Part shown: piece after piece, positions 19,896 to 29,613 of the stretch
Layout: every line of letters begins with the position of its first letter
Numbering within the stretch: the first letter of the stretch is position 1
Notes under the pieces: generated by a model
Database searches by the model: none
Seen by the model: only the letters and a program-made list of their open reading frames with translations
Told to the model about the DNA's origin: nothing
NCBI GenBank assembly: GCA_963711675.1
Contig: CAVQFB010000006.1
Location: 186,001-250,000 of the forward strand
Length of the DNA: 64,000 bases
Direction: 5' to 3'
Origin: CAVQFB01 sp963711675
GTDB taxonomy: Bacteria; Acidobacteriota; Terriglobia; Terriglobales; Acidobacteriaceae
Translations under genes and position numbers: made by a program

Positions 19896-22046
19896 CTACT
19901 CTTTCTTCTTGTCCGACGCCATCTTCCTTGCAATTTCTTCCACGAGTTTGGGCTTGAGTTCGCTCAGCACGCTCTCGACGATGCTGGCAATGGCGGTCGC
20001 CTCCGAAGCGGAAGAGGACGAGCTACTCTCCGAGGTAGAAGCTCCTTCGGACTGCGGCTTCGCGGGTGCTTCGTGACGAATATCCTTGAAGGTTGCCGCA
20101 GCGGCGTCGGCCACTTGCGACGAAGCGGCGACCACGGTCTCGCGTATCTGCCTCCAGTTGGCCCATGCCGCGGCGTTGGCGGCATTGAGTTCCGCATCTT
20201 CTTTGCGATCCGTGCCGTCGGAAGCTCCCCCATCCCGCTGGCCGGGTAACTCTGGCGCCGGGTATGGCATGGATGCAGCCGCTGCCACGGAATGCCAGTC
20301 ACCGCTGCCAGGAGCACCAGCAGCCGCGCTCGCAGCCACTTCCGGCTGCGCGTGGGACTCGGCGACTTCCACCGGCGCAGGAACGACCGTGCTGGCCACA
20401 GCATCCGCAGGCGCCTCGCTCGCGGCAATGGCGGCTGGCTCTTCTGTCTGAATGGTTGGGGGAGGGCTGGCGATCTGAGCTTGGTCTTGCGCCGCGGCAT
20501 CTTGCGCGATCGTGGCTGCGGCGGTTGCGGCCTCCGCTTGCGCCGCAGGTTCTTCGGACCTTGATTCAGCCAGCGGAGCGCCCGCAGCCGACTCAGGTTG
20601 CGGAATGGATGGCGTGACAGTAGCCGAATCGGCAACCGCCATCGGAGCCGCGCTCAACGCTGCTTCGCGAACGGAGTCGGTCGCGGCCATTCCGACAACG
20701 GAAGCTTCTGCCGGTGCCATCGCGGTTGGTTCCGTCGACGCGCCCGCAAAACTGGCTCGCGCGCCGTCCGCTGCGGCGAATGCGGCGTAGGCCTTTTCCA
20801 TCTCGCGCTCGAGAATCAGCGTGCCTTCCTCCGCATCGACGGCCACCGACTCGGCCACCCATCGCGGACCGCTGGGAACCGCTGCCATTTCCGCCGAAGC
20901 CACGGCGGCAAGAACGGCAGCCATCGGATTGTCTTCGAAATTAGGCTCGGCGCTCTGCGCCGCCGTATCCGCTTTCGCGACGCCGTCACCGTTCGCTGGT
21001 GACAACGACTGCAGTGCGGCAATAACGTCTGCGTCGGCCGAAGCCGAAACGACCTCGGGGACGCTCGGCGCGCCGGAGTCGGAAGCAACGGTGGCAGGCA
21101 CCGTCGGCTCGACCACTGGAGCGGCTGACTGACTTTCTTCCGCCTTCGCTTCCTGCATCGCTGAGCTTGCTGCGCTTGGCTCCGCGGCAACCGCCTCAGC
21201 GACTACCGCTGGCTGACTAACCTCAACGACAGGAGCCGGGCTGGTTTCCGCCTGCGCCTCCATGGCGCTGGCAAAGGTGACTGGAGGTATTTCCGCGGCC
21301 GAAGCGCTGGCCTCGGTTGCAGTCGGCTCGCCGAGCGGTGCTGACTCCGGCTTGGGCCATGCGCGGTCAGCCGTAAAGCCCGGGGTTGCGCTATCCGGCG
21401 AAGAACTCGATGAGGAAGTAGCCGTTTCCTGCGCCGCGCCACCCACCTGCGCCGCGGCCGCGGCAATCGCGGCAATCTCTTCGGGTGTAATGTCTTTCGG
21501 CAGTTCTTCAGATGCCGGTTTGTCCGCCGCCTGCGCGGGCGGCTGTACAGCCTTGGACGCGGGCGTTGGGAAGCGAAGTCGCTTCTTCCAGCCGGATTCG
21601 GTGTCGCCAAAACTCTGCTCCGAAACGGCATTGGGTTTGGCAGCGCGCCCAGCTTTGCCCGGTCCGGGTGGAGGTACCACTTTGTCTTCAAGCTTGGTAA
21701 GGGCAACCAGAAGTTCGCTCGCCTCGAAAGGCTTCACGATATACGCGTCGGCTCTCGCTTTGCGGGCTTCTTCCGGCTTGAAGGGTTCGAGCTTGCCTAC
21801 GGTGAGCAATACCGGAATACGCGCGGTTTCCTCGTCTTCCTTGACGCGCTGGCAAACCTCCAGGCCGCTATAGCCCGGCATGTACACATCGAGGACGATC
21901 AGGTCGGGCTTTTGCTCCGAGATTTTCTTCAGCGCGGCCGACCCGTTATTGACCGTGATGACGTCGTAACCGGCGTCAATGAGGATCTTTCGCCCCATGT
22001 TCTGGGCGGTAACGCTATCGTCGGCCAGCAGTATTTTCCGCGCCAA
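19896..22046 (-). CDS. Receiver-domain protein with long Ala-rich linker
   Basis: About 716 aa from a TTG start at 22046, chosen because AAGGA lies 7 nt upstream and the receiver domain starts there (ARKILLADDS); an ATG at 22109 is possible. Residues 1-120 form a CheY-like receiver with acidic ADD, phospho-acceptor Asp in LIVLDVYMPG, and the K of YIVKPFEA. About 520 low-complexity Ala/Pro/Glu/Ser residues follow. A conserved-looking helical end (SIVESVLSELKPKLVEEIARKMA) closes the protein. The architecture suggests a phospho-regulated scaffold or motility-type regulator with no DNA-binding domain. It is the last gene of the rpe-bamD direction. Confidence 0.8.
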   Translation of the reverse strand: MARKILLADDSVTAQNMGRKILIDAGYDVITVNNGSAALKKISEQKPDLIVLDVYMPGYSGLEVCQRVKEDEETARIPVLLTVGKLEPFKPEEARKARADAYIVKPFEASELLVALTKLEDKVVPPPGPGKAGRAAKPNAVSEQSFGDTESGWKKRLRFPTPASKAVQPPAQAADKPASEELPKDITPEEIAAIAAAAAQVGGAAQETATSSSSSSPDSATPGFTADRAWPKPESAPLGEPTATEASASAAEIPPVTFASAMEAQAETSPAPVVEVSQPAVVAEAVAAEPSAASSAMQEAKAEESQSAAPVVEPTVPATVASDSGAPSVPEVVSASADADVIAALQSLSPANGDGVAKADTAAQSAEPNFEDNPMAAVLAAVASAEMAAVPSGPRWVAESVAVDAEEGTLILEREMEKAYAAFAAADGARASFAGASTEPTAMAPAEASVVGMAATDSVREAALSAAPMAVADSATVTPSIPQPESAAGAPLAESRSEEPAAQAEAATAAATIAQDAAAQDQAQIASPPPTIQTEEPAAIAASEAPADAVASTVVPAPVEVAESHAQPEVAASAAAGAPGSGDWHSVAAAASMPYPAPELPGQRDGGASDGTDRKEDAELNAANAAAWANWRQIRETVVAASSQVADAAAATFKDIRHEAPAKPQSEGASTSESSSSSSASEATAIASIVESVLSELKPKLVEEIARKMASDKKKE

Positions 22047-22214
22047 GAGGAAGTCCTTTTTGGAGGGGGAGATGAGGCGAAGGTAACGTGTCTGCCTCCC
22101 TACAGTCAATGACCGGAAGGGAATAGTCGGTTACGAGTGGACAGTACCCCATAGTGTGCCCGGAAAAAGCCGAGAATACCGCCCCAAAAAGCTAAACAGA
22201 CCCGCCACTCACCC

Positions 22215-23708
22215 TTAGAACGGAACGAGCTTGCGCAGACCCTTCTTTTTCTTCTTCTTGCTCGATGAGATCTCGCTGTCGTCGGCCTGATCCTTCGTAC
22301 TCTGACTGCTCGAAACCGCTCCTGCCTGATTTCCCTGAGCTTTGTTCTCGAGTTCGTTCACCTGCTGGGGCGGCGGCAGGGCGTTGTTGTCTTGCGGAGC
22401 TACATTGGGTTTGAGCTCGTTTGCATCCTGGGAAACATTGGGAACGAGTTCGCCTGCCGCAGGTGCTGGTCCAGCGGACTGGCCTGATGCTGCAGCAGGA
22501 GGATTCGCCGTTTCTGGCGCGTTGCCAGGAGAGGCCCCGGTTGGAACCGCGTTTCCCGCAGGTGGCGTATCCGATCGGGGAGCGCTTTCTCCCACCGGAG
22601 GCGCACCGGTACCTACCGTCTCGACCGAAACCTGGCCCGTGCCTGCAGGTGCCGGAGTCCCGATCATGGCCTGTGTGGCCTGCTGCACCACCTCAGATGC
22701 GCTCACGGGCGTTGGGTCGACCAACGTGGGATCGCCGATCTTGGTGGCCTGCGCCACGTCGGGATGCTTGTTGAAGTTGCCCACCAGGCGGCCGAACATC
22801 CCGGTCTCATGCCGGCTCTCTTCTTCCTTCTTGTTCAGGGCGACCGCCGCCTTGGTCGGCTTCGGCACCGGCTGGTGCAGAGCCTCCAGCCGCAGCTTGG
22901 CAGACTCCGCCCGGTCCATCAGCGGATAGCGAGTGATGATGCGCGAATAGGCCTCGGTCGCCTTGCTGGTGAACTCGGCGATCAGCCGCGCCTTCGCCGT
23001 CTCGTTCATCTTGCGGCTGCGCAACATCGTAACCTCGCCCTCGTAAGACTGGCCGAGCAGATACAGTCCTTCGTCAATCTGGCTGTACAGCGGATACTTG
23101 TCGATGAGGGAACGCAAGCGCGCGATCGCGGCCGGATAGGACTGGCGCATAAAGTAAAAGCGCCCGATGTTGAATTCGCGTTGCCCCAGCACTTCCTGAA
23201 CTTCCAGGAGACGTTGCTTGGCCTCCGGAACCAGCTTGCTGTCGGGATACTGCATGATCATCTGCCGGTACTCATCTTCCGCACGCATGGCATGGGTGTA
23301 ATCGCGGTCCGGCTTTTCCATCTGCTGATAATGGATGTTTGCGATCTTGAACTGGGCCTCGGCGGCCTCCGGCATGTTGGGGAAGAAGGTTTCGAAATCC
23401 TTATATTCCGCCTCCGCCTGGGAGAGAGCAGCAGTTCCGCCTTCGTCGTACCAGGAGTCGGCAATCGCCAGTTTGGCGCGCGCAATGAATTCGGAGTCCG
23501 GATAGGTGTTGATCAGCGTCTGCAGCGTCATGCGGGCAACGTCGAAGCGGTTGTGCTTGAGCGCGTCCATGGCACGGTCGAACAGTACCTTGTCCGGCTG
23601 CTTTGAGCCTACGTTGGCAAGCGGGTTCTGAACCTTCTTGTTCGTGCATGCGGAAGTCAGGGCCAGCAGCAACCCCAACAGCGCAATCAACGGAATACGA
23701 CGTGACAT
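22215..23708 (-). CDS. bamD: Outer-membrane assembly lipoprotein BamD
   Basis: About 497 aa from ATG 23708 (MSRRIPLIALL), preceded by GAGGT. The lipobox LTSAC puts the lipidated Cys near residue 21. Residues 35-280 are TPR units of the BamD/YfiO type (FDRAMDALKHNRFDVARMTLQTLINTYPDSEFIARAK, split over two motifs, then YRQMIMQYPDSKLVPEAKQRLLEVQE). BamD and BamA fold beta-barrels into the outer membrane. The family is usually about 250 aa; here a 200-residue Pro/Ala/Gly tail ends in a Lys-rich KKKKKGLRKLVPF. It lies downstream of rpe with a gap of about 100 bp. Confidence 0.9.
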   Translation of the reverse strand: MSRRIPLIALLGLLLALTSACTNKKVQNPLANVGSKQPDKVLFDRAMDALKHNRFDVARMTLQTLINTYPDSEFIARAKLAIADSWYDEGGTAALSQAEAEYKDFETFFPNMPEAAEAQFKIANIHYQQMEKPDRDYTHAMRAEDEYRQMIMQYPDSKLVPEAKQRLLEVQEVLGQREFNIGRFYFMRQSYPAAIARLRSLIDKYPLYSQIDEGLYLLGQSYEGEVTMLRSRKMNETAKARLIAEFTSKATEAYSRIITRYPLMDRAESAKLRLEALHQPVPKPTKAAVALNKKEEESRHETGMFGRLVGNFNKHPDVAQATKIGDPTLVDPTPVSASEVVQQATQAMIGTPAPAGTGQVSVETVGTGAPPVGESAPRSDTPPAGNAVPTGASPGNAPETANPPAAASGQSAGPAPAAGELVPNVSQDANELKPNVAPQDNNALPPPQQVNELENKAQGNQAGAVSSSQSTKDQADDSEISSSKKKKKKGLRKLVPF

Positions 23709-23810
23709 AGGGACCTCAGCACGAGCAGCAAGCCACAAAGCTCGTAATCGCGGAAATTTCTCGAACGTCCGTCTCGCCCGTATCTTCGATCGGCGAAACG
23801 TGTACACGGG

Positions 23811-24485
23811 CTAGACTTTCAGGAGATTAGCCTCGGTGGCAGCCTTCAGCAACATTTGCGCATTTACCTTTGGATCACCGTGGCCGAACACGGCGTTGCC
23901 TGCCACCAGAATTTCAGCCCCGGCACGGACAACATCTCCCACCGTGTCAAGCGCCACTCCGCCATCCACCTCGATGCGGAAATTCAGGTTACGCACTGAC
24001 CGTATCTCTCTCAGCTGACGCATCTTGTGGAGCGAGCCGGGAATGAACTTCTGGCCGCCGAAACCGGGATTCACCGACATAACCAGAACGTAGTCGACGA
24101 TGTCGAGCACTTCCTCAAGCGAGTCCACTGGCGTGGCCGGGTTCAGCACCACGCCCACCTGCGCTCCATGCTCCCGAATGTGATGCAGCGTTCGGTTGAG
24201 GTGGCGGCACGCCTCCTGGTGTACGGACACCCAGTCTGCCCCAGCCTCGATAAAAGTGGGAATGAAATCATCCGGATTCTCGATCATGAGGTGGCAGTCG
24301 AGCGGTAGTTCGGTCGCCTTACGCAGGGACTTTACCACCGGCGGCCCGATCGTCAGATTCGGCACAAAATGCCCGTCCATGATGTCGACGTGGATGACGG
24401 TGGCGCCGCCTTCGGTGGCACTGCGGACCTGGTCCGCCAGGTGGGCGAAATCAGCCGACAGAATCGAAGGTGCAAGTTCGATCAA
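23811..24485 (-). CDS. rpe: Ribulose-phosphate 3-epimerase
   Basis: A 224-aa TIM-barrel enzyme interconverting ribulose 5-phosphate and xylulose 5-phosphate. It has LAPSILSADF, HVDIMDGHFVPNLTIGP, DCHLMIENPD, SVNPGFGGQKFIP and EVDGGV with the metal-binding His and catalytic Asp residues. Length is normal. It is the first gene of the rpe-bamD-receiver series. Confidence 0.95.
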   Translation of the reverse strand: MIELAPSILSADFAHLADQVRSATEGGATVIHVDIMDGHFVPNLTIGPPVVKSLRKATELPLDCHLMIENPDDFIPTFIEAGADWVSVHQEACRHLNRTLHHIREHGAQVGVVLNPATPVDSLEEVLDIVDYVLVMSVNPGFGGQKFIPGSLHKMRQLREIRSVRNLNFRIEVDGGVALDTVGDVVRAGAEILVAGNAVFGHGDPKVNAQMLLKAATEANLLKV

Positions 24486-24633
24486 ACCTGGGCTCTCACG
24501 AGAGGAACGCTTGCCGCGATTTTACCACGCAGGCGGAGGGCCTATCGTTCTGAACCTTCGCCCTTCCTTGAAATTTTCCGGCAGGCCCGTTCGATTTCCC
24601 CAGATTAGTTCAGTTTGGATTCCTACCATCCTC

Positions 24634-24750
24634 CTATCGGTGTCATCCTGAGCGTAGCCGTTCGTCAGGCGCAGCGAAAGCCTGCCCTGAGCGAACCGAG
24701 CGTAAGCGAGCGGAGTCGAACGGGGATCTCGCGCGCATCTCCACTGCCAT
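24634..24750 (+). repeat. Dispersed TGTCATCCTGAGCG repeat, copy B
   Basis: Same start (CTATCGGTGTCATCCTGAGC) and end (CGCGCATCTCCACTGCCAT) as copy A, but with about 45 bp inserted that includes AGCGAACCGAGCGTAAGCG. It fills most of the gap between rpe and the DMT transporter gene. Confidence 0.8.
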
Positions 24751-24769
24751 TCGCACTCCAATTTGCAAC

Positions 24770-25678
24770 ATGACCGTTTACCGGCGTGCTGAGGCTGACT
24801 CGCCCCATGCTACTCTCGTGAACTCTCGCATGTACGTCAACCCGCAACTCGTTCCGGTGGCATTCAGCCTGGCGGCTGTACTGACCTGGGGAACCAGCGA
24901 TTTCATCGGCGGATATGCCTCCAAGGATTCCGATCCCTTCCTGGTAACCGCCTTGGCCCACGCCAGCGGGTTCAGCCTCATGTCGATCTGGGCGCTCGCA
25001 GAACATGCGCCTTTCCCGGCAGGGGAGAGCGAACTATGGGCACTGTTGGCGGGAGCGCTGGGCGGTGTGGGCTTGGCAATTCTCTATCGCACCTTGGCAG
25101 GGGGGACCATGGGGCTTACTGCCCCCGTTGCGGCGGTTTTGGGTGCCGCGATTCCCACCATTTTCTCCATGCGCACCCAAGGCATGCCAGGCGTTGCTCC
25201 GATCTGTGGGTTCCTCCTGGCGGGCGCCGGCATCTGGTTAATTTCACGACCCGAGGGCGGATTCGGACGGCCGAAAGGGATCGCCATGGCTGCGTTGGCG
25301 GGCGTAGGATTTGCCGGGTTCTTCATTTGCATTAACCGCACCGGCAACAGTTCGGCGTTATGGTCTGCGGCCATCTCGCGCTTCGCCTCTCTGGTGCTGG
25401 TGCTCCTGATGGTGTTGGCGCGGCGGACTCCGATACAGCTTGGTAATAGGGGGATTGTGCTGGGTCTGATGGCGGGCTGGCTCGACAGCACCGGCACCAT
25501 GCTATTCATCCGCGCTGACCAGACTGGCCGCCTCGACTCCGCGGTCGTAATCAGTTCCCTGTACCCGGCCATTACCGTTCTGCTGGCACGTTTCATCCTG
25601 CGCGAACACTTCACCCGATGGAAAGCCATCGGCATGGTGGCGGCCATTCTCGCTGTGCCCATGATCGCAGCGCAGTAG
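24770..25678 (+). CDS. EamA/DMT-family transporter
   Basis: Up to 302 aa, starting at 24770 or at ATG 24830 (MYVNPQLVPVAF), which would put the first membrane segment near the N-terminus. About ten hydrophobic helices are arranged as two EamA halves (AAVLTWGTSDFIGGYAS; second half GIAMAALAGVGFAGFFICIN). The family exports metabolites or amino acids. Substrate cannot be read from sequence. No operon partner. Confidence 0.85.
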   Translation: MTVYRRAEADSPHATLVNSRMYVNPQLVPVAFSLAAVLTWGTSDFIGGYASKDSDPFLVTALAHASGFSLMSIWALAEHAPFPAGESELWALLAGALGGVGLAILYRTLAGGTMGLTAPVAAVLGAAIPTIFSMRTQGMPGVAPICGFLLAGAGIWLISRPEGGFGRPKGIAMAALAGVGFAGFFICINRTGNSSALWSAAISRFASLVLVLLMVLARRTPIQLGNRGIVLGLMAGWLDSTGTMLFIRADQTGRLDSAVVISSLYPAITVLLARFILREHFTRWKAIGMVAAILAVPMIAAQ

Positions 25679-25734
25679 CTCTAATAGGACTCTCGTCATC
25701 TGAAGGCTGGGAACTCTTGCTGATTTGTATCAGG

Positions 25735-25787
25735 GCACGCCTTCAGGCGTGCATCATCTAGTCATTTATCCATGCGCCTTCAGGCGC
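25735..25787 (+). repeat. Two-hairpin module 6
   Basis: Flank TTGTATCAGG, hairpin A GCACGCCTTCAGGCGTGC (25735-25752), then hairpin B GCGCCTTCAGGCGC (25774-25787), with 21 nt between. It lies in the gap between the DMT transporter and the ABC ATPase genes. Confidence 0.85.
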
Positions 25788-25862
25788 CGGCTGAACTCGT
25801 CCTTCCAGGGGCCTGCTAAAGACTGAAGATGTTTCAAACTCACCTCTGCTAAGATCGCGCTC

Positions 25863-26654
25863 GTGCCCTTGCTCGAAATTCGCAATCTGACAAAAACTTT
25901 CCCGCTGGGCGAGTCTATCTTCGGCGGCGCCTCGAAGGGCGAAGTGCGCGCAGTGGACGGGGTTTCGTTTGACATCGAGCAGGGCGACACGCTCGGGCTG
26001 GTCGGCGAATCGGGCTCGGGCAAGAGCACTCTGGGTCGCCTTGTCCTCCGTTTGATCGAACCCACCTCGGGCAGCATTCGATTCGACGGCAAGGATCTGC
26101 TTTCTGCTTCCAACCGCGAAATGAGGCGCATGCGCCGCGAGATGCAGATCATTTTTCAGGACCCCTTCGGATCGCTCGATCCTCGCTTTCGTGTCGAAGA
26201 CGTAATCGCCGAACCGCTGATCATTCACGATCGTTTGAGCCGCGAGGCGCGGCGCGCCCGGACGGCGGAATTACTGCGAGCCGTCGGCCTGGATGAGTCC
26301 GCCCTGCGGCGCTTCCCCCACGAATTCAGCGGCGGCCAGAGACAGCGCATTGGGATCGCCCGCGCCCTCGCTCTGCGCCCGAAGTTTCTCGTCGCCGACG
26401 AACCGGTTTCGGCGCTCGATGTCAGCGTCGGCGCACAGATTGTGAATCTGCTGGCGGAGCTGCAGCGCGAGTTTGGGCTGACTTACCTTTTCATCTCGCA
26501 CTCGATGCCAGTAGTGCGATACCTGTCCACCCGCATCGCGGTGATGTACCGAGGCAAGATCGTCGAGATCGGGCCAACCCAGAAGATCACGGAGAGACCG
26601 GCCCATCCTTACACCCGCGGCCTGCTGGAAGCAACGCCGGAGATCGTGGCGTAG
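25863..26654 (+). CDS. Oligopeptide-type ABC transporter ATPase (OppF/DppF-like)
   Basis: A 263-aa GTG-start ATPase with Walker A GESGSGKST, Q-loop IIFQDPFGSLDPR, signature EFSGGQRQRIGIARALAL, Walker B FLVADEPVSALD and H-loop LFISHSM. The C-terminal AHPYTRGLLEATPE is the oligopeptide/dipeptide-type end. No permease, binding-protein or OppD gene is nearby, so it is an orphan subunit that must pair with components elsewhere. Confidence 0.9.
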   Translation: MPLLEIRNLTKTFPLGESIFGGASKGEVRAVDGVSFDIEQGDTLGLVGESGSGKSTLGRLVLRLIEPTSGSIRFDGKDLLSASNREMRRMRREMQIIFQDPFGSLDPRFRVEDVIAEPLIIHDRLSREARRARTAELLRAVGLDESALRRFPHEFSGGQRQRIGIARALALRPKFLVADEPVSALDVSVGAQIVNLLAELQREFGLTYLFISHSMPVVRYLSTRIAVMYRGKIVEIGPTQKITERPAHPYTRGLLEATPEIVA

Positions 26655-26751
26655 GCCTCACCTAGACGGGGACGCGGCTCGTCGAGACCGGCCCTTGCCC
26701 GCTCCCCGTCCGGAGGCTACAATTTCGCCCCTGGATTTTAAGGAGGTCCGC

Positions 26752-27522
26752 ATGAACGCTGTCCTGCAAACACCGCCTCCCCCGCCGGCACCGGCTCCCG
26801 AGCCTGCCGGGCTTTCGGAAGGCGCGCGTCTGATTGACACCTTTATCGCTCCCACCAAGACCTTCACTGACCTCCGCCGCAACGCAAGCTGGTGGGCGCC
26901 TTTCGCCCTGATGGCGATTGTCTCCGTGCTCTTCGTCTAGATCGTAGACCGGAATATCGGCTTCCAGAAAGTGACGGAGAACAACATTCAGATGTCGCCG
27001 AAGGCTGCCGAGCGGATGGAACGCATGCCCGCGGACCAGCGCGCCAAGGTGATGGACCAGCAGGAGAAGGTCACCCGGTACCTCTCCTACGGTTTCTTCC
27101 TGTTCATCCTGATCTGGAATGTGATCATTGCCGCCATCCTGCTCGCGACCTTCAAATTCGGCGCCAGCGCCGACGTGAGTTTCAAGACCTCCCTCGCGAT
27201 TATCATGTACGCGAGCCTGCCGTCGGTTCTGAAATCGCTGCTGGGCATCATCTCTGTCGCCGCGGGCGCAAGCGCCGATTCGTTCACCTTCCAGAACCCG
27301 GTCGCCACCAACCCAGGATATTTCCTGAGCGTGGCGGATAACCCCTTCCTTTATCGACTTGCCTCTTCCTTGGACATCATCATGATCTGGATCCTCGCTC
27401 TCACTGCTATCGGCTTCTCCTCGGTGAGCAAGGTCAAACGGTCTACCGCCATGATGATCGTCTTCGGGTGGTACGTCGTGTTCGTGCTGATAAGCGCCGG
27501 TGCCGGCGCGCTGTTTTCCTGA
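26752..27522 (+). CDS. Yip1-family membrane protein with in-frame TAG
   Basis: About 256 aa. An ideal AAGGAGGT site lies 5 nt before ATG 26752. Residues 1-62 (Pro-rich start, then FIAPTKTFTDLRRNASWW and the first membrane segment) end at TAG 26938-26940. The same frame continues without a gap (IVDRNIGFQKVTENNIQ) through four more membrane segments. Yip1 proteins have five-helix cores and unclear roles in bacteria. Either the TAG is a point error or mutation (for example TAC or TGG to TAG), or translation restarts at GTG 26971. Confidence 0.75.
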
Positions 27523-27653
27523 GACGTGCAAACGTGAAAGAGGTATCTGCGAGCCAAAGCTCCACGGTCCCCGTTTAGGAATGCTGCGTGCGTCCCGCAC
27601 TAGCGAATCGGCCGCTGCAGGTCTATGCTGATGACGCACAGGGAGGCACTTCT

Positions 27654-28178
27654 ATGAAACGTATCTGCGGATTCCTGTTCGCAGTTTCCATTCTTACCGT
27701 GTCGATGTGGGCTCAGCAAACCAAGAATCCGGTCACTACGGTGGTGAAGGAAATCCTGCCACGCCAGCAGAAGAACCTTGTGGCGGCGGTGGAAGAAATG
27801 CCCGCCGACAAATTCTCCTTCAAGCCCACGCCCGCGCAAATGACCTTTGCCCACCTGGTGGGGCACATTGCCGAGTCCAACTACTACCTGTGCGCCAAGA
27901 TCAGCGATACGGCCGCACCCAAGAACTCCGATCTACAAGAGACGGACACCAAGGAGAAGCTGGTGGCGGGATTGAAGGCGTCATTCGAGTTCTGTGACTC
28001 GGCGCTCAGTAAAGTGGACGACTCGACGCTCGGCGACACCATTCAGGCTTACGGCGGGCACGATGCGCCGCGCGCCTGGGCGTACATCGCGCTCACCAAC
28101 GACTGGGCTGATCACTACAGTGCGGCCGCGACTTATCTGCGGTTGAATGGCCTGCTGCCGCCGACGGCAAAGAAGTAG
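27654..28178 (+). CDS. Exported DinB-family protein
   Basis: A 174-aa protein from ATG 27654, after GGGAGG. A signal peptide (residues 1-20, ending SMWAQ) precedes a DinB-like four-helix bundle with the metal-binding His pattern: AHLVGHIAESNYYLCAKI near residue 65 and TNDWADHYSAAATYLRLNGLLPP near residue 145. Exported DinB proteins are uncommon outside Acidobacteria-like genomes. The enzymatic role is unknown. Confidence 0.85.
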   Translation: MKRICGFLFAVSILTVSMWAQQTKNPVTTVVKEILPRQQKNLVAAVEEMPADKFSFKPTPAQMTFAHLVGHIAESNYYLCAKISDTAAPKNSDLQETDTKEKLVAGLKASFEFCDSALSKVDDSTLGDTIQAYGGHDAPRAWAYIALTNDWADHYSAAATYLRLNGLLPPTAKK

Positions 28179-28193
28179 CTTGTTGTTTCTAGT

Positions 28194-28260
28194 CTGTCAT
28201 CCTGAGCGGAGCAAACCGGTTCGCTCACGGACCGGTTTGCAGAGTCGAAGGACCCCGCGC
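28194..28260 (+). repeat. TGTCATCCTGAGCG element with internal hairpin
   Basis: TGTCATCCTGAGCG (28196) is followed by a perfect 10-bp stem, GCAAACCGGT and ACCGGTTTGC (28211-28240), and then GTCGAAGGACCCCGCG. It is the fourth copy of the dispersed family, in the same orientation as the others. Confidence 0.75.
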
Positions 28261-28318
28261 CCGCCGAAATCCAGCAATGGCCCTGAAAGGCGTTTTCTTT
28301 ACATATGCGGGCACACGC

Positions 28319-28427
28319 AGCGGCTGCAGCCGCTCGCACTGGGAGCTCTAGGGCGCGCTCAACAGACGGGAGGGCACGGCTTCAAGCCGTGCCGATCGAA
28401 TCGCTCTAATCCCGCGGCTTTAGCCGC
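28319..28427 (+). repeat. Two-hairpin module 7
   Basis: A preceding palindrome GCGGCTGCAGCCGC (28320-28333) is followed by flank GGGAGG, a 21-bp hairpin A (28373-28393: GGCACGGCTT, C, AAGCCGTGCC) and hairpin B GCGGCTTTAGCCGC (28414-28427). It sits between the convergent dinB-like and radical SAM genes, where it could act as a terminator. Confidence 0.85.
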
Positions 28428-28474
28428 TGCGTAGACATGAGAATTCGGACTGGGGGATTGCGAGCCGGAAACCC

Positions 28475-29489
28475 CTACTCGATCTGCACCAGACCGCCGA
28501 CCGGCGTGGCCACCGGCTGTTGCGGGGCGCGCCAGGCGTCAAGGATAGAAACCTGGTGCACGCACGATACGGTGCAATGGGGCGCGCAGCCCTTCTCCGT
28601 CACATACTCCCGGCGGATGTCGGCCACGCTGTACTTCTCCAGCGGAACACCGGGATACCCTCGCTGCTGCGAACAGTAGTGCACCAGCCCGTCTTCGCAG
28701 ATATACAGGTAGCGGGCGCCCGCGCGGCAACGCCACTGGTTCGGGCGTCCCTGCGCGATATTGTCCTGGAAAGAATTGATGCGCGTGAAGCTGCGCTTCT
28801 CCATCGACTTCATCTCGTGGTAAATGCGCCGCTCTTCCTCTCCTAGCGGCTGCAGCTGCCCTTCGCCGTCGTGAATGATGCCGATCGTCGAACTGAAGCC
28901 TAGTCCCAGCGCGCGCTTGCCGATGGTCAGAGCATCCTGCGGATTGCGCACGCCCCCGCCCACCACCGAATTGATATTGACGTGAAAGTCAGCGTGCTCG
29001 GCCAGCAACTCCAGCTTCTTGTCGAGAACCTTCAGGCTCTTCTTTGAAACCTCGTCCGGCGTGACGTTATCAATCGAAATCTGCAGCCACTCGAGTCCAG
29101 CCCGGTTTAGCTTCTGGATGCGGTCCGCCGTGAGCAGGTATCCGTTCGTGATCAGGCCCGCCACCATGCCGGTGTTTTCGAATGCGCGCGATGATGCCGT
29201 CGAGCTCAGGATGCAGCAGAGGCTCGCCGCCGCTGATGGTGATGACCGACGTTCCCAGCTCCGCGAGCTTGTCGATCCGCTGGAACATCGCTTCGGTCGG
29301 CACCGGCTTCGAGAAGTCGTCGTACTCGTTGCAGTATTCGCAGGCCAGGTTGCAGCGCCGGATGGGAATAATGTGCGCCAGCAGCGGGTGCTCCGTTGAC
29401 ACAACGGCCCGCAACATCTCGCGGACTCCGCGGATGTTCCTGTGAATCCCTTTCAGGCGGCGACGCCAGACTGTACGGCTGGATGGCAT
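28475..29489 (-). CDS. Radical SAM/SPASM-type protein, frameshifted
   Basis: About 338 aa with one extra base near 29185. The first frame has the radical SAM cluster motif CNLACEYC (residue 40) and the GGEPLLHPEL motif. The second frame resumes at ENTGMVAGLITNGYLL and runs through the TIM barrel to a C-terminal Cys-rich end (CRAGARYLYIC, HYCSQQRG, GCAPHCTVSC) that resembles a SPASM auxiliary-cluster domain. Such enzymes often modify peptides or make cofactors; no precursor peptide is seen nearby. The start is ATG 29489 (MPSSRTVWRRRLKG). Confidence 0.8.
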
Positions 29490-29613
29490 GATTCGAGTTC
29501 GTTTATTAGAGCACAACGGAACGCCAAGTGCACCATTTTGCACAGTCTCTTGCGGGATTCGGGGGCCGAATGGGGAGAGGTAGGGGTCGTAGGAAAGCGG
29601 GCCGGTCTGACTC

